A stretch of 64,000 nucleotides of DNA from Cornus controversa (Eukaryota > Streptophyta > Magnoliopsida > Cornales > Cornaceae): positions 2,852,001 through 2,916,000 of the forward strand of contig CM048850.1 of NCBI GenBank assembly GCA_026545225.1, read 5' to 3'. Both the position numbers and the translations under genes were made by a program. Below the pieces are notes generated by a model that was not told the DNA's origin, did not search any database, and worked only from the letters and a program-made list of their open reading frames with translations. Shown piece after piece: positions 21,601 through 30,315 of this stretch (position 1 is the first letter of the stretch; every line of letters starts with the position of its first letter).

Positions 21601-24042
21601 CTTCTAAAATCATTTTCAATTTTGAATTATGTCAGGGGAGTTGAACCATCTGTTACGGTATCAGAAATTAAGAAGGCCTACAAGAAAGCTGCACTCAGAC
21701 ATCATCCTGACAAGGTTTAAGCTTTTAATATCTGTTTACAAATTTATAATATTTACAATCGTTTGCCTTTTCTAAAAGGTTTTTCACTGATCTAGGCTGG
21801 TCAATTTTTGGCAAGAAGTGAGAATGGAGATGCTGAGCTTTGGAAGGATGTAGCAGAAGAGGCTCACAAAGATGCTGACAGGCTTTTCAAAATGATTGGA
21901 GAGGCATATGCAGTACTTTCTGACCCTACCAAGGTCTCACTGGCATATTATAAAATTCTTCTTTTATTATGCTCCTCCCTCTCTTTCCCCCTTCCAACCC
22001 TCTTCTTTTTGTTTTGTCCCCTCCTAGTTTTTCAGAAGGTCCTACCAAAGGTGGCTTGTTGTAACGGGTTGGGTGCTTACCAATGATCCCAAAAACTTAA
22101 ACTATTGGGTAGTGTTGCCTACCCGCCCATTTATACCCAATCACTTTCCCATCCGGATCTGATGTGGGACAAGACTCTCTAACATTCTTCCCCACCCAAA
22201 CTCGCAACGGCCTCGTTGCGGTCGGACCACTCTGCCTACCCGTCCCCCCTAACAACGGGAGGACCCAATAAAGACCCGGACTCCGGTTAGGTGGGCGCTA
22301 GGCGTGGCACTGGATCAAGGATTGGGTCTTGCTTTGATACCAACTGTAACGAATCGGACGCTTACCAATGACCCCAAAAGTCTAAGCTATTGAGTAGTGT
22401 TGCCTACCCGCCCATTTATATCCAATCACTTTCCTATCTGGATCCGATGTGGAACAAGACTCTTTAACATTCTCCCCCACCTGAACTCGCAATGGCTTCG
22501 TTGCGGTCGGACCACCTTGTCTACCCGTCCTCCCTAACAACGGGAGGACCCAGTAACGACCCGGACTCCGGTCAGGTGGGCGCTAGGCGTGACACTGGAT
22601 CAAGGATTGGGTTTAGCTCTGATACCAACTATAACGGGTCAGACGCTTACTAATTACCTAAAAGCCTAAGCTATTGGGTAGTGTTGCCTACCTGCCCATA
22701 TATACCCAATCACTTTTCCATCCGGATCCGATGTGGGGGAAGACCCTCTAACATTTGTCCACTTCTCTTACAAATTTTGTTTTTCATAGAGATTGCCAAA
22801 CTAATCTTGCTAACAAATCTTGCCTGAGTATATATCACTTCCTTCTTAGTGAGGCATTGCAACTGCACTCTAATGTAATATTTCTGCACCAACTTTCTTT
22901 CTCTAAAAACGCGCACGAGTAGACATGCATAACTGATGGGGACATCTTTCAAGTGTATTTTGTGGTCATGGTGCAGATGGATGGTGTCTTTGTGTTTCCT
23001 ACGGGTTTTGGAGATATATCTAGTACTAGGGTCTTTTACAAGGTTTTAGAATATTATGATATCTTTAGTTAATTATTTTAAAAAAAAGTATATTTAAATG
23101 CATTAGACACACAAATGAGAAGATATAATCCAATTAACTTAGAACAGTTTAGAAGAAATAAGCCTCAAGTCTTGATAGAATTGAAACCTCAATGAATATC
23201 CAACAATCAAAGTAGTTGTCTTTTTCCTTGCCTTATTTTGACTCTAAACTGAATGAAAAACTTTATTACTTAGACTCAGTTATTCAAAGAGAGAGAGAGA
23301 TTGGAGATGAGGTTGCTCAAAAAATTAAAGATATTGTGTGATTAACATATATATTAACTTGAAAGCTAAACTTTTATTAAAAAGCAAATGTTTGGCCATA
23401 CTTGATGGGCGAGAATGTTGATTGGTTATGGAACAGATTTATAAAATAGTGCACTCAAAATAGAATTGTTGAGATGAATGTGTAGGGCACGAGTTGATAC
23501 AAATGCATTTATGAGATGGTGGAAGTAGTGAGGAAGAGTGACTTGACCTACATTGAAGTTAATACTATTTAAAGTGACACTGAAAATTAACATGGATTAA
23601 GATACTAAGATAATATATGATTATTTGTGGTCTAACTAAAGTCATGTTATTAGACGGAGCAAAATTTTGAAACATGACTTTTATAGTGAATTCCAAATAT
23701 TTAAGATAGTATTTGTTGAGTTGTGTCAAATTATGTGAAGTATATACTTTTTAGTTACTCTTCTGCATTCTTTTACCAAGTAAAATTTCCCTATTACTAA
23801 CCTTAAAGCTATCACTCTTTTTGGTTCACTTTTTCATTTGAACTTCGTGGTTAATTTGGTTAATTGTTATCTATTTGCAGCGGTCGCGATATGACCTTGA
23901 AGAAGAAATAAGGAATGCCCAGAATAGAGGCAGTGGAAGCAGCATGTCAAGAACACATGGAGATGTCCAGAATTATCCATTTGAGAGAAGCGGCAACAGG
24001 CGCCAATGGCAAGAAGTATGGAGATCATATGGGAACTCGTAG
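1..24042 (+). CDS. TPR and DnaJ-domain co-chaperone, DNAJC7-like (3' part, 11 exons)
   Basis: Likely Hsp70/Hsp90 co-chaperone of the DNAJC7 type (Arabidopsis TPR15/TPR16 family). Exons read by splice signals and phase: 1-28, 218-457, 9881-10010, 11181-11333, 11668-11912, 12020-12089, 18897-19103, 19985-20214, 21636-21714, 21796-21933, 23881-24042 (stop TAG). All phases agree, giving 559 codons plus stop; the gene begins before the window. Seen: TPR modules in exons 2-3 (GNQAY..., CYSNRAATRMSLG), further TPR-like helices in exons 4-5, a second TPR set in exon 7 (GNEAFQLGKHAEAVEHY, CNRAAAYQALGQ) and exon 8. Then comes a C-terminal J domain, with AYKKAALRHHPDK carrying the HPD motif in exon 9 and EAYAVLSDPTKRSRYD across exons 10-11. 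HPD stimulates Hsp70 ATPase in this family; TPRs bind chaperone C-termini. No break is seen in any exon. Two introns (9.4 and 6.8 kb) are full of transposons. The exact Arabidopsis orthologue is from memory. Confidence 0.9.
1230..2001. mobile_element. hAT-like MITE with GGCGC-rich ends
   Basis: Imperfect terminal inverted repeats: CAGTGTTATCAAAGG at the left and the complement of CCTTTGACAACACTG at the right. The flanking 8-mers ATCACAAT (1222-1229) and ATTGCAAT (2002-2009) agree at 6 of 8 positions, as expected for an old 8-bp hAT target duplication. The first and last 120 bases are dense in GGCGC/GCGCC words (AGGCGC, GCGCCT), which can pair as subterminal repeats. The centre is AT-rich with purine tracts and codes for nothing. 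It is non-autonomous, about 770 bp. Confidence 0.75.
2146..3628. mobile_element. PIF/Harbinger-like TIR element, 1.48 kb
   Basis: The ends AATCACTTAACACCCC... and ...GGGGTGGAGTGATT are inverted repeats over about 45 bases; the shared inner part reads TATACTATATATTTTAATCA at the left. Both ends are flanked by the trinucleotide TAA (2143-2145 and 3629-3631), the TSD type of PIF/Harbinger. No transposase is recognisable. The interior from about 2370 to 3200 is less AT-rich and holds open reading stretches on both strands (2306-2833 +; 2644-2841 and 2315-2524 -) that I cannot match to a family, so it may carry captured host sequence. Confidence 0.65.
3686..4031 (+). mobile_element. TRIM-like LTR fossil (LTR-PBS-LTR)
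   Basis: Two related blocks, 3686-3831 and about 3910-4031, share CACTTATATGTGTGGATG and end in GTGACA. The first begins TGTGACATCC. Directly after the first block lies TGGTATTAGAGCCAA (3834-3848), which resembles the initiator-methionine tRNA primer site TGGTATCAGAGC. The middle domain is only about 80 bp and noncoding, as in terminal-repeat retrotransposons in miniature. It is old: the two ends have clearly diverged and the second is shorter. The flanks AAATA and AAAAA are a weak target-site match. Confidence 0.55.
4139..6672 (+). mobile_element. Solo LTR, Tekay/Del-like gypsy family
   Basis: Begins TGTCACGCCCC and ends near GGTCTTAACA. Inside is GGGATGAGCT followed by ACTTAGTAG (about 5318-5351), the signature placed around the promoter region in large LTRs of this group, then a GA-rich stretch near 6230. 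No gag or pol is present, so it is read as a solo LTR of about 2.5 kb. A short tandem repeat lies at about 5385-5442. The right border is uncertain by a few bases because TTAAC stands on both sides of the possible ends. Confidence 0.6.
7831..9079 (-). mobile_element. Probable solo LTR of the same superfamily, reverse orientation
   Basis: The right border GGGGCGTGACA is the inverse of the TGTCACGCCCC start seen at 4139. On the minus strand the GGGATGAGC...CCCAGTAG signature appears near 8752-8776. The left border TGTAGACGTGACC is chosen because its complement resembles the LTR end GGGTCTCTACA at 30305-30315, but no target duplication confirms it. No coding domain is seen inside. A GT microsatellite lies within it. 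Confidence 0.4.
8035..8064. repeat. (GT)n microsatellite
   Basis: Uninterrupted run of 15 GT dinucleotides, followed by a short TA tract, within the reverse LTR in intron 2. Confidence 0.95.
9624..9652. repeat. (TTA)n microsatellite
   Basis: A run of about nine ATT/TTA units in intron 2 of the TPR/DnaJ gene. Confidence 0.9.
10011..11180 (+). other. Intron 3 of the TPR/DnaJ gene
   Basis: Bounded by GCACAG|GTATTG and CTCTCAG|AAAGTG, phase 0. It holds AT-rich noncoding sequence with no transposon or RNA gene that I can recognise. Confidence 0.85.
12780..13295 (+). mobile_element. RTE-clade LINE fragment, 3' end
   Basis: Decayed reading frames on the + strand give LPIKLKGKF, KMSVAEM, LKWMYGK and EHIREM, which match the region after the reverse transcriptase in plant RTE-type LINEs (usual form KMGVAEMRMLRWMCG). 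Near 13260-13290 the tail GGGAAAAGGCTTGGTTGAGT matches the usual RTE 3' end. The fragment is 5'-truncated with several frame breaks, so it is dead. Confidence 0.7.
14400..15650 (-). mobile_element. L1-type LINE fragment (C-terminal zf-RVT region), split by a MITE
   Basis: Read right to left on the minus strand: FWDIQFMRSFQDWEL, then SFDVRSFYRSL, WRTKALLKVAFFGW and GRILTIDNLNRR, the zinc-binding reverse-transcriptase (zf-RVT) region of plant L1 elements, followed by LWQERNKQSFDG and a terminal stretch near 14400-14450. The reading is interrupted from 14532 to 14944 by an unrelated inverted-repeat element. The frame is broken by shifts and the 5' part is missing: a dead, 5'-truncated copy. Confidence 0.75.
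14532..14944. mobile_element. MITE inserted in the L1 fragment
   Basis: Terminal inverted repeats GTGCCTGTTTGG and complement of CCAAACAGGG, extended by GAGCTTC/GAAGCTC. ACTAT stands on both sides (14527-14531 and 14945-14949) as a 5-bp target duplication. The flanking LINE sequence continues on both sides. The interior is AT-rich and noncoding. The superfamily is uncertain: the TIR resembles GGGCCTGTTTGG elements, which occur in hAT and Harbinger groups, but the TSD length fits neither exactly. Confidence 0.7.
17266..17773. repeat. Tandem duplication, two copies of about 255 bp
   Basis: Copies at 17266-17520 and 17521-17773 start GAACAAGGCTTTATGATC and end TACAAAGGGTAAT with only scattered differences. 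They are noncoding and lie in intron 6, directly before an RTE LINE tail. The high similarity suggests a fairly recent local duplication. Confidence 0.9.
17850..18080 (+). mobile_element. RTE-type LINE 3' tail, second copy
   Basis: Contains CCGGTCCCAAGCCCTGGA, GGGGGAGGGTCGCTTAGG, then GGAATGGGAAAATAGGATTC and the terminal AGTTGGGAAAAAGCTTTGAT with TTG repeats. This is the layout of the 3' end of plant RTE LINEs and parallels the tail near 13290. No coding remains. The left border is approximate. Confidence 0.6.
19104..19984 (+). other. Intron 7 of the TPR/DnaJ gene
   Basis: Bounded by TTTAAG|GTTAGG and TTCCGCAG|GCAATT, phase 0. Most of it (about 19190-19835) is an L1-type LINE fragment; the rest is plain AT-rich intron. 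Confidence 0.85.
19190..19835 (-). mobile_element. L1-type LINE fragment, second copy
   Basis: The minus strand gives traces of the same zf-RVT layout as at 15.3 kb: KAAIFGWT-like, GRILTINNL-like, then a QLCVFIGVCKRDEE-like block (19560-19760), and a 3' end with a T-rich run and a TTTCATTAAGATGC motif near 19200-19225. It is 5'-truncated and strongly decayed. Confidence 0.65.
20215..21635 (+). other. Intron 8 of the TPR/DnaJ gene
   Basis: Donor ATCTT|GTAAGT and acceptor ATGTCAG|GGGAGT restore the codon between YLI and GVEP. Around 20300-20540 the base composition is more coding-like on both strands, but I recognise no family there; the rest is T-rich intron. Confidence 0.85.
21934..23880 (+). 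other. Intron 10 of the TPR/DnaJ gene
   Basis: Donor ACCAAG|GTCTCA and acceptor TTTGCAG|CGGTCG, phase 0. It contains a three-LTR TRIM array; 22759-23880 is AT-rich with no recognised element. Confidence 0.85.
22060..22753 (-). mobile_element. Tandem TRIM: three LTRs with two internal domains
   Basis: On the minus strand each LTR begins TGTTAGAG- or TGTTAAAG-like followed by a CCCACATCGGATCC-like block and ends GTTACA or GTTATA. LTRs lie at 22630-22753 (first in minus orientation), 22345-22469 and 22060-22184, each 124-125 bp. Between them are two internal domains of about 160 bp that begin with a primer site complementary to initiator tRNA-Met (TTGGTATCA) and end in a polypurine tract before the next LTR. 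The outer flanks are CTTGT and TTTGT. It is a noncoding miniature LTR fossil with the LTRs still very alike. Confidence 0.85.
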
Positions 24043-24424
24043 TCGAGGTTAAGAAACAACTTAATCAAACAGGTATGCAGACTGTTCGTAAAGTCAATTA
24101 TTGAAATCTTGAGATTTCAAATGATACTCAAAGTAGGAAGGCCTACTCTGATGCTTCCCAAAGCAAAAGGAGATTGATCGGTATGCTGCATTCAATCTGT
24201 AGTTTCAGTATGAAGCTCCAGCATCGGGGCAATGACTCCAGCCACTATTGAAGAAAAAGTGGCATACATGCATTTGGATTGTACAATGGTTTTGGGTAAG
24301 AAAATAAAATATTGTTTTATCTTAGAATAGGTTTGTAGTTGGTGAGGAAGCTTGGGTGAGAAATCTGATATACTTGAGAAATGAAACAAAAGAACAAATA
24401 TTCTTTATAATGTCAGAAAAGCTT

Positions 24425-24464
<40 letters not shown>

Positions 24465-25917
24465 AGCTATGTATGTGTACTGACAAAGTATGTGATGAAA
24501 TGTATGGATGCAAACCGAGAATGATTGATGGCCCTGGCAGTTTGGTAGTGTTAACTGGGACTATGCTGATGATACAAAAGACGAAATGGTGTGTTTTTCT
24601 TGGAGGCCAGTTAGGACTCCGTCAAATGAAATTTGCATTGTATCTCTTTATTTGGTACAAGTTTGGCACATACAGATTTTTTATTGTACAGAACACTGTT
24701 GAGGAGAAACAATGTGATGAAATGTATGGAAGTGTAACAGTTAAATTTTACATAAATTTCAAAGTTGGACTCTTAGGTTTCTTTGTTCTTCAAGTTGTTT
24801 TCCTTTATTAGGATTTGTATTCATTTAGGGAGGCAGCATCTTCTTGCTGTTTATTTTCCCAACCTTTTTTGTGAGCTAAGACTGTTTTGTATGTTGAGAG
24901 GAAACATTCACTGCCTGTTTACTTTTTCATTGAGTGAGTTAAGGGTTGTCATGACTTGAGAAACCCACCCATTGTCTTATAAAATTATTATGAATACAAT
25001 TGTGTGATGTTAACTCCTATGATTGATCTTACTATTATGTGGTAGTTTTAAGTCCCATTAGTGCACATATTTTCTGGATTTGACATTACTACTGCTTATC
25101 TATCTAGGAAGAGATTACATCATTGCAGAACAATTTTAGACACATCTGGTTGACCCAAACCAAATAGTAACAGTAGTAGGTTGGAGGCTTTTTTTTGCTA
25201 AGTGAATGGAGAGGTCTCCTAGCCTTTCGAATAATTATAAAACCATTTTTGGGGAAGTCTAAAGCTCAAAATAACTGATCATAGATAGCCATTCTGAATA
25301 ATAAATACAACCATAGATATGATACCAAGTCTAGTGTCCATTGATATGATAGCAACTTGCAGCTCAATTTACTAATCCAGACCGAAAACTCCACTCTGCC
25401 CGACTCGGCAGTATGTGGGCTCCACTCGGGCAAAATAGGATAGCTCATCCAATAAATTACTAGTATCAAAAACCAAAAATGATTGGTCATAAACAACATT
25501 TTGGGTAAAAGTTATTGAACCTTGAAATTTTCTGATATTTTCTCACACTGTCTTTTCCTTGCTATGGAAGAAATTTTGCAGCATCAGCTCTCCCCTCCCC
25601 TTGAATCCTAGTACCTCTTAAAATTATATAGTAGGGGAAAACAATTTGTTTCCTGAAATTCTTAAAGCGAAGGGAACTTCTTGATGAGTACACAATTCAG
25701 CATGAGCCTGTTGTAGAAGCTCTTCTATTTCTGAGAATGACTTGAAGTGTTCCATGAGATTCCACCAAGTATCATCTTGATTAGCTTACGAGGGTTGAGA
25801 GATGGAAATCAAACAAAGAGAATGTAAGTATATATGTTTGTGTTTGTTTCTTAAGCTGCTCAAAAGTCATAACTGGTGCCAAGGAGATTAATAGAGACGA
25901 GGCAAAGCACATAGGTG
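24043..25917. other. 3' UTR and intergenic DNA
   Basis: An AATAAA motif at 24303-24308 could be the polyadenylation signal of the TPR/DnaJ gene, about 260 bases after its stop. A GA microsatellite follows. The open stretch at 24473-24811 has no family signature and is probably chance or UTR. From 24900 to 25900 I see no gene. Confidence 0.6.
24427..24462. repeat. (GA)n microsatellite
   Basis: About 18 uninterrupted AG/GA units, roughly 390 bases after the stop of the TPR/DnaJ gene; it may lie in a longer 3' UTR. Confidence 0.95.
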
Positions 25918-26732
25918 AAGGAAAAGTAGAAGTAATTTTAAAATTTTCAGATCTTTATCACATTATTTTTCATCAAATCAACAAGCATTTAAAAGGATTT
26001 GGTTGATCCATTCATCTTTTTTCATCTCTGCTGGCTTCTTTCCAAGTGGGAGATCTAGATCTTTTTGGATCAGATAGTCCCCTATCTGCATCTTCCAGAA
26101 ATCGAAGTTTATGTCATCAAACTTCTCAATCCTTGATGCTTTATCTTCTGATGCCATACTCCCACTCAAACGAACAGATCTATGATGAAAAATTTCGTCG
26201 GAATTTCATCAACCACTTGTCGTGCCTTTGATAAGCAAACCAAGGCTCTGATACCAGTTGTTAGGAATATATGTGGATAAGCAATCTAAAGATAAAACAA
26301 ATACACAAAAATACAAGAAATTTACTTGGTTCACCCTAACAATGAGTTACGTCCAAAGAGCACACCGAACAATTTCACTATGAAAAATATGATGGAGGAT
26401 TACAATCACTCAAACTCTCTTCTCTCTTGTTCTCACCAATTTCACAAAAATGAATTTCTTCAGCTCACAATTGTTCTCACAATTTGATACACAATTTTAG
26501 GATTACACAAAACTCCTATTTATAAAGAGAGATATCATTCTCACCAATTTCACAAAAATGAATTTCTTCAGCTCACAATTGTTCTCACAATTTGATACAC
26601 AATTTTAGGATTACACAAAACTCCTATTTATAAAGAGAGATATCTTGGTCACCAAGTTATCTTGATCACCAAGTCTTCAGGTTTCAAAAAGAAAATTAAA
26701 TTAGAAATTCCTAAATAAGTCCAATAATAACA
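25918..26732 (-). mobile_element. Copia retrotransposon fossil, 5' LTR and start of gag
   Basis: Minus strand: LTR at 26259-26732 (begins TGTTATTATTGG, ends CCTAACA), then a methionine-tRNA primer site (complement of 26244-26257, CTGGTATCAGAGCC), then a gag start reading MASEDKASRIEKF and NFDFWKMQIGDYL. Only this 5' end is present, so the copy is broken. The LTR contains an internal direct duplication of about 106 bp (near 26430 and 26537). The 80 bases at 25918-26000 are closely repeated at 45524-45607. Confidence 0.7.
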
Positions 26733-26774
26733 GGAAGGAAACAAATCTTCTTCAGCAGTTAGCCTTCCAAACCA

Positions 26775-26776
<2 letters not shown>

Positions 26777-26812
<36 letters not shown>
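26777..26812. repeat. Homopolymer of 36 C
   Basis: An uninterrupted run of 36 cytosines between the copia fossil and the receptor-kinase duplication. It is unusual for an AT-rich plant genome and a likely site of assembly error. Confidence 0.95.
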
Positions 26813-26813
<1 letters not shown>

Positions 26814-27590
26814 CGGCAGCGCATTCATTGCCTTATCAATGCTGCAGCAACACACACCCAGAGGTTGGAGAGAGATTTCAAGAAGCAACCTACTAATTCA
26901 AAGCCCAACTGGCACCTTCTCTGGCTTGGTGGACCAATCTCAATTATTGTTTATGAAAGATTATAAAGTCATCTTAATCAAACTTACATTATGAACCAGT
27001 AAACAGAAATCACAACACTAATGACTATTTTCAGGCTAATTAATGCAGTATGACATTCATGTATCTTCCTCGTACATATTTTCTTCACACAGAAAACTTA
27101 GTAGTTTTCATATTGGATTAAGTCCTCACATCAATACTATATCCCAAACAGGATCAATGGAGCATTCTTGTTTGTGTTTTGGGTGGTTTGTGTTAATTTT
27201 CAAATATGGGATTCTTCGTTTGTGAATGAACACAGGTCTGGAATCTGCAGTAGCATCCACTTCTGGAAATCAGACGGATCAATTTGCTTTACTTGATTTC
27301 AAGAATCGGATAAGTCATGACCCACTTCAAATAATGAGCTCATGGAATGATTCTCTCCATTTCTGCAATTGGGTAGGTGTTACTTGCAGCTCCTCTACTG
27401 GAAGAGTCATGATTCTCAACTTAGAATCAATAAGTTTAATTGGCTCAATACCACCTTCTATAGGCAACCTCACATACCTTACCGGAATCAACCTACAGAA
27501 CAACAGCTTCCATGGCGAACTTCCTCAAGATTTAGGCCGCATACTACGCCTGCAGCACCTCAATTTGAGCACAAATTTCTTTGGTGGAAA

Positions 27591-27781
27591 TGTCACACCC
27601 TGAATCTTAAAGACCCGGTGTATGAGAAAATAATAATAATAACAATAATAATAAACTGTACCATTTGCCACAATAACCCAAAAGCTATTCATCTATAACC
27701 AAAACAAACACAAATGGGTACAAACTAACCCCCGAAGTATGTCCTGAATTATACATTGTCCAAAAGCATGTTCAAGATAAC

Positions 27782-27850
<69 letters not shown>

Positions 27851-30315
27851 ACATATGGCATGCTAAACTATCATTTAGAAGTCCAAAAATATCATTATGG
27901 TCACAGCCAAGTTAAGGGTGAGGAGAGTCCTCCATAGCAACGCTTGTTCCTGAAAAAAAAAAAAATCAACGGGGAGTGAGCTTACAATGCTCAGTAGGAA
28001 TATGGTATGCAATTAAACTATGTTCCTTTGGGTCTCATAACCATGGCATATGCCATACAATACAAGGGACATGCTTCCTAACGTCTAGTCCAAGGAAACT
28101 CCTAAAGGAATCATCCTAGAACTAGCAAGATGCAACTATACTACACAATTAAACATATGCAATATAATGAAATATCATAAACTGTAAGTTGCAACTACAC
28201 ATGGATGCCAACTTGTCAATCAAGATTCGAAATCAACAAATGGGATAACTCGGTATAGATCAACAAACCTCCGGACATACCTACTGCATGCACCAGTAAA
28301 TGTTATTTTCGGGCTACTAACCCGCAGGGAACAAACCTAGTGACCACTATAAATGAGGATTTTCACCCCGAAGGCTATACCCTCACTCAATAGTAACAGA
28401 AACCGAGTATCTCCCAAAATCATCAACCAATTCACGAAGGGGTACACATAGTTTAATAATCATATTTAGCACGTCATACGCGCACATAACACATGTTAAC
28501 CACGCAACTCATGTCCTATAGTCCAAAACACTATCATGACATGCTCACAATTATGGCATTATAAAAATCATAGATTGATCAATTTACATCCTAAAGACAT
28601 TATAATAACATTAAAAATGGATCAACTCAAGCATCATTGCATCATTTAAACATGATTCTTAGAATATAGATTCATCAAAAACAAATCACATAACTATCAC
28701 TGTCAATGAATACAAGCACTATCCATAAGTCAAAGCCACACACAAACTCACACTATGCATGCATAACACACACCATGACCATAAAACTCAAAGAATTCAT
28801 AGGTTAAAAGCATAACACACCCCTACCTCAATTTGGAATGAGAACTCCAAATTTTTCCGATTATGGAAACACAACTATTGACGAATTACCTCCGTAGGAA
28901 TGCTCCTAATTTATGTCCAAAAATAGAATTTCCAGCTCGTCACCTCCAACTTCAAAATTTCATAAAAATTTCATTTCTCAACCAAATTGCATGGATCCAA
29001 ATGCAATTGAAAGTTTAAAGGCTAAACTTTGAAACTATCAATTCACCTTCTCAAAATCCCTCACCATCTAAATCAGTTTTAAGACAAAAGGAACCATAAA
29101 CATTCTGCCCAGAAAAGAATTTCCAGCCTGAAGCTCCCAACTTCAAAAATTCATAGAAAAATCATTTTAAAACGAAATTGCATGAAACCAAAGCCCATTG
29201 AAAGCTAAGAGACAATATTTTCATACCATCTATTCACTTTCATAAAGAGAAAAATAATTCAGGTCTATTTTTGAACAAAACAGTAGCAAAATTCTATTTT
29301 CGAAACCAGTTTTCCAGCAAGAACAGGTTATCTTCAAAAATTCGCCAAAAATAGAATACTAAATGAAATAACATGAAATCAAAGCCCAAAATGAAGCCAA
29401 AAGGCTAAAATTCCATGCTGTAATTTTTGTTTCATGAGATCCCTTGTGGATCAAATCAGTTTTGATAAAGAAGGCAGACCAACTCTGTTTTCAAAAAACG
29501 AAATTTCCAGCAGCAAGCTTCCCATTTCAAAAATTCATATCTACTTCATCTCGAAGCCAAATTGCATGAAACAAATTTTAAATGGAAGCTAAAAGACCAT
29601 ATTTTCATACTATCAAATCGATTCAACCAAGCTCCTTACAAAAAAATCAATTGAGGGCAGAATATTTACTTCCTAGTCTTGCAACCAATCTATAAACATA
29701 AAAATCACTTAATATTCCCACACAACCAAAGTTATTAAAGAATAATTACACATACCTTAAATCAAGCAAAAAGTCCCAAATTTCTATCCAACTAAAGTCA
29801 CCAAATGAGAAAGATGAACCGATCAAAACGACAAGGAAGACGAGGGGAACATCTTTGCCTCTTGTGGTTTCTTCCAAATCTCACTCTAAGAGGCTCAATT
29901 TTTAGAGAGAGAAAGTAGATCTAGAGGGGCCAAATGTTCATACGTATAGAGAGAGAGAAAGCTGCCAACTGATTCTTTTTCTTTAATCTAACCTCATTTA
30001 ACTCTCTCCCAAAAGTCTATATTCACAACTTGACCCAACTCTCTTCCAAATTTACAACCCCTCATTTTTCTTCTTAAAATCTTTCATTACTATCCCTCCA
30101 AAATTACAACTATCATCCCTCCTAATTAAAAGTCCGTGAAATTATTTTCTCGAGTCAACCCACCTGTACCGAGTCTATGTACCCGAAGAAAATACACACA
30201 ATATTTATATATCATAATTGTGCACATCAAATCTTAAAATGAATTTCATATTTTCACATAGTAAAATAAAATAAATAAATAATAAATAAATAAATAAAAA
30301 TTTCGGGTCTCTACA
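27591..30315 (+). mobile_element. Solo LTR, Tekay/Del-like, inserted in the kinase pseudogene
   Basis: Begins TGTCACACCC and ends GGGTCTCTACA. GGAAA is duplicated at 27586-27590 and 30316-30320, whereas the paralogue has a single GGAAAGATCC at that point (about 35076), so the borders are exact. It contains the GGAGTGAGCTT...GCTCAGTAGG signature (about 27975-28002) shared with the LTR at 4139, and GAGAGA tracts near 29950. It has no gag or pol: a solo LTR of 2725 bp, left by LTR-LTR recombination. It is younger than the gene duplication, because only one unit has it. Confidence 0.9.
27786..27850. repeat. (TA)n(CA)n microsatellite
   Basis: About 25 TA units followed by about 7 CA units within the solo LTR. 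Confidence 0.95.

Noticed and set aside
24473-24811. 112-codon open frame after the co-chaperone gene
   Set aside because: No domain, biased low-complexity composition and a position just after the 3' end; more likely UTR or intergenic.
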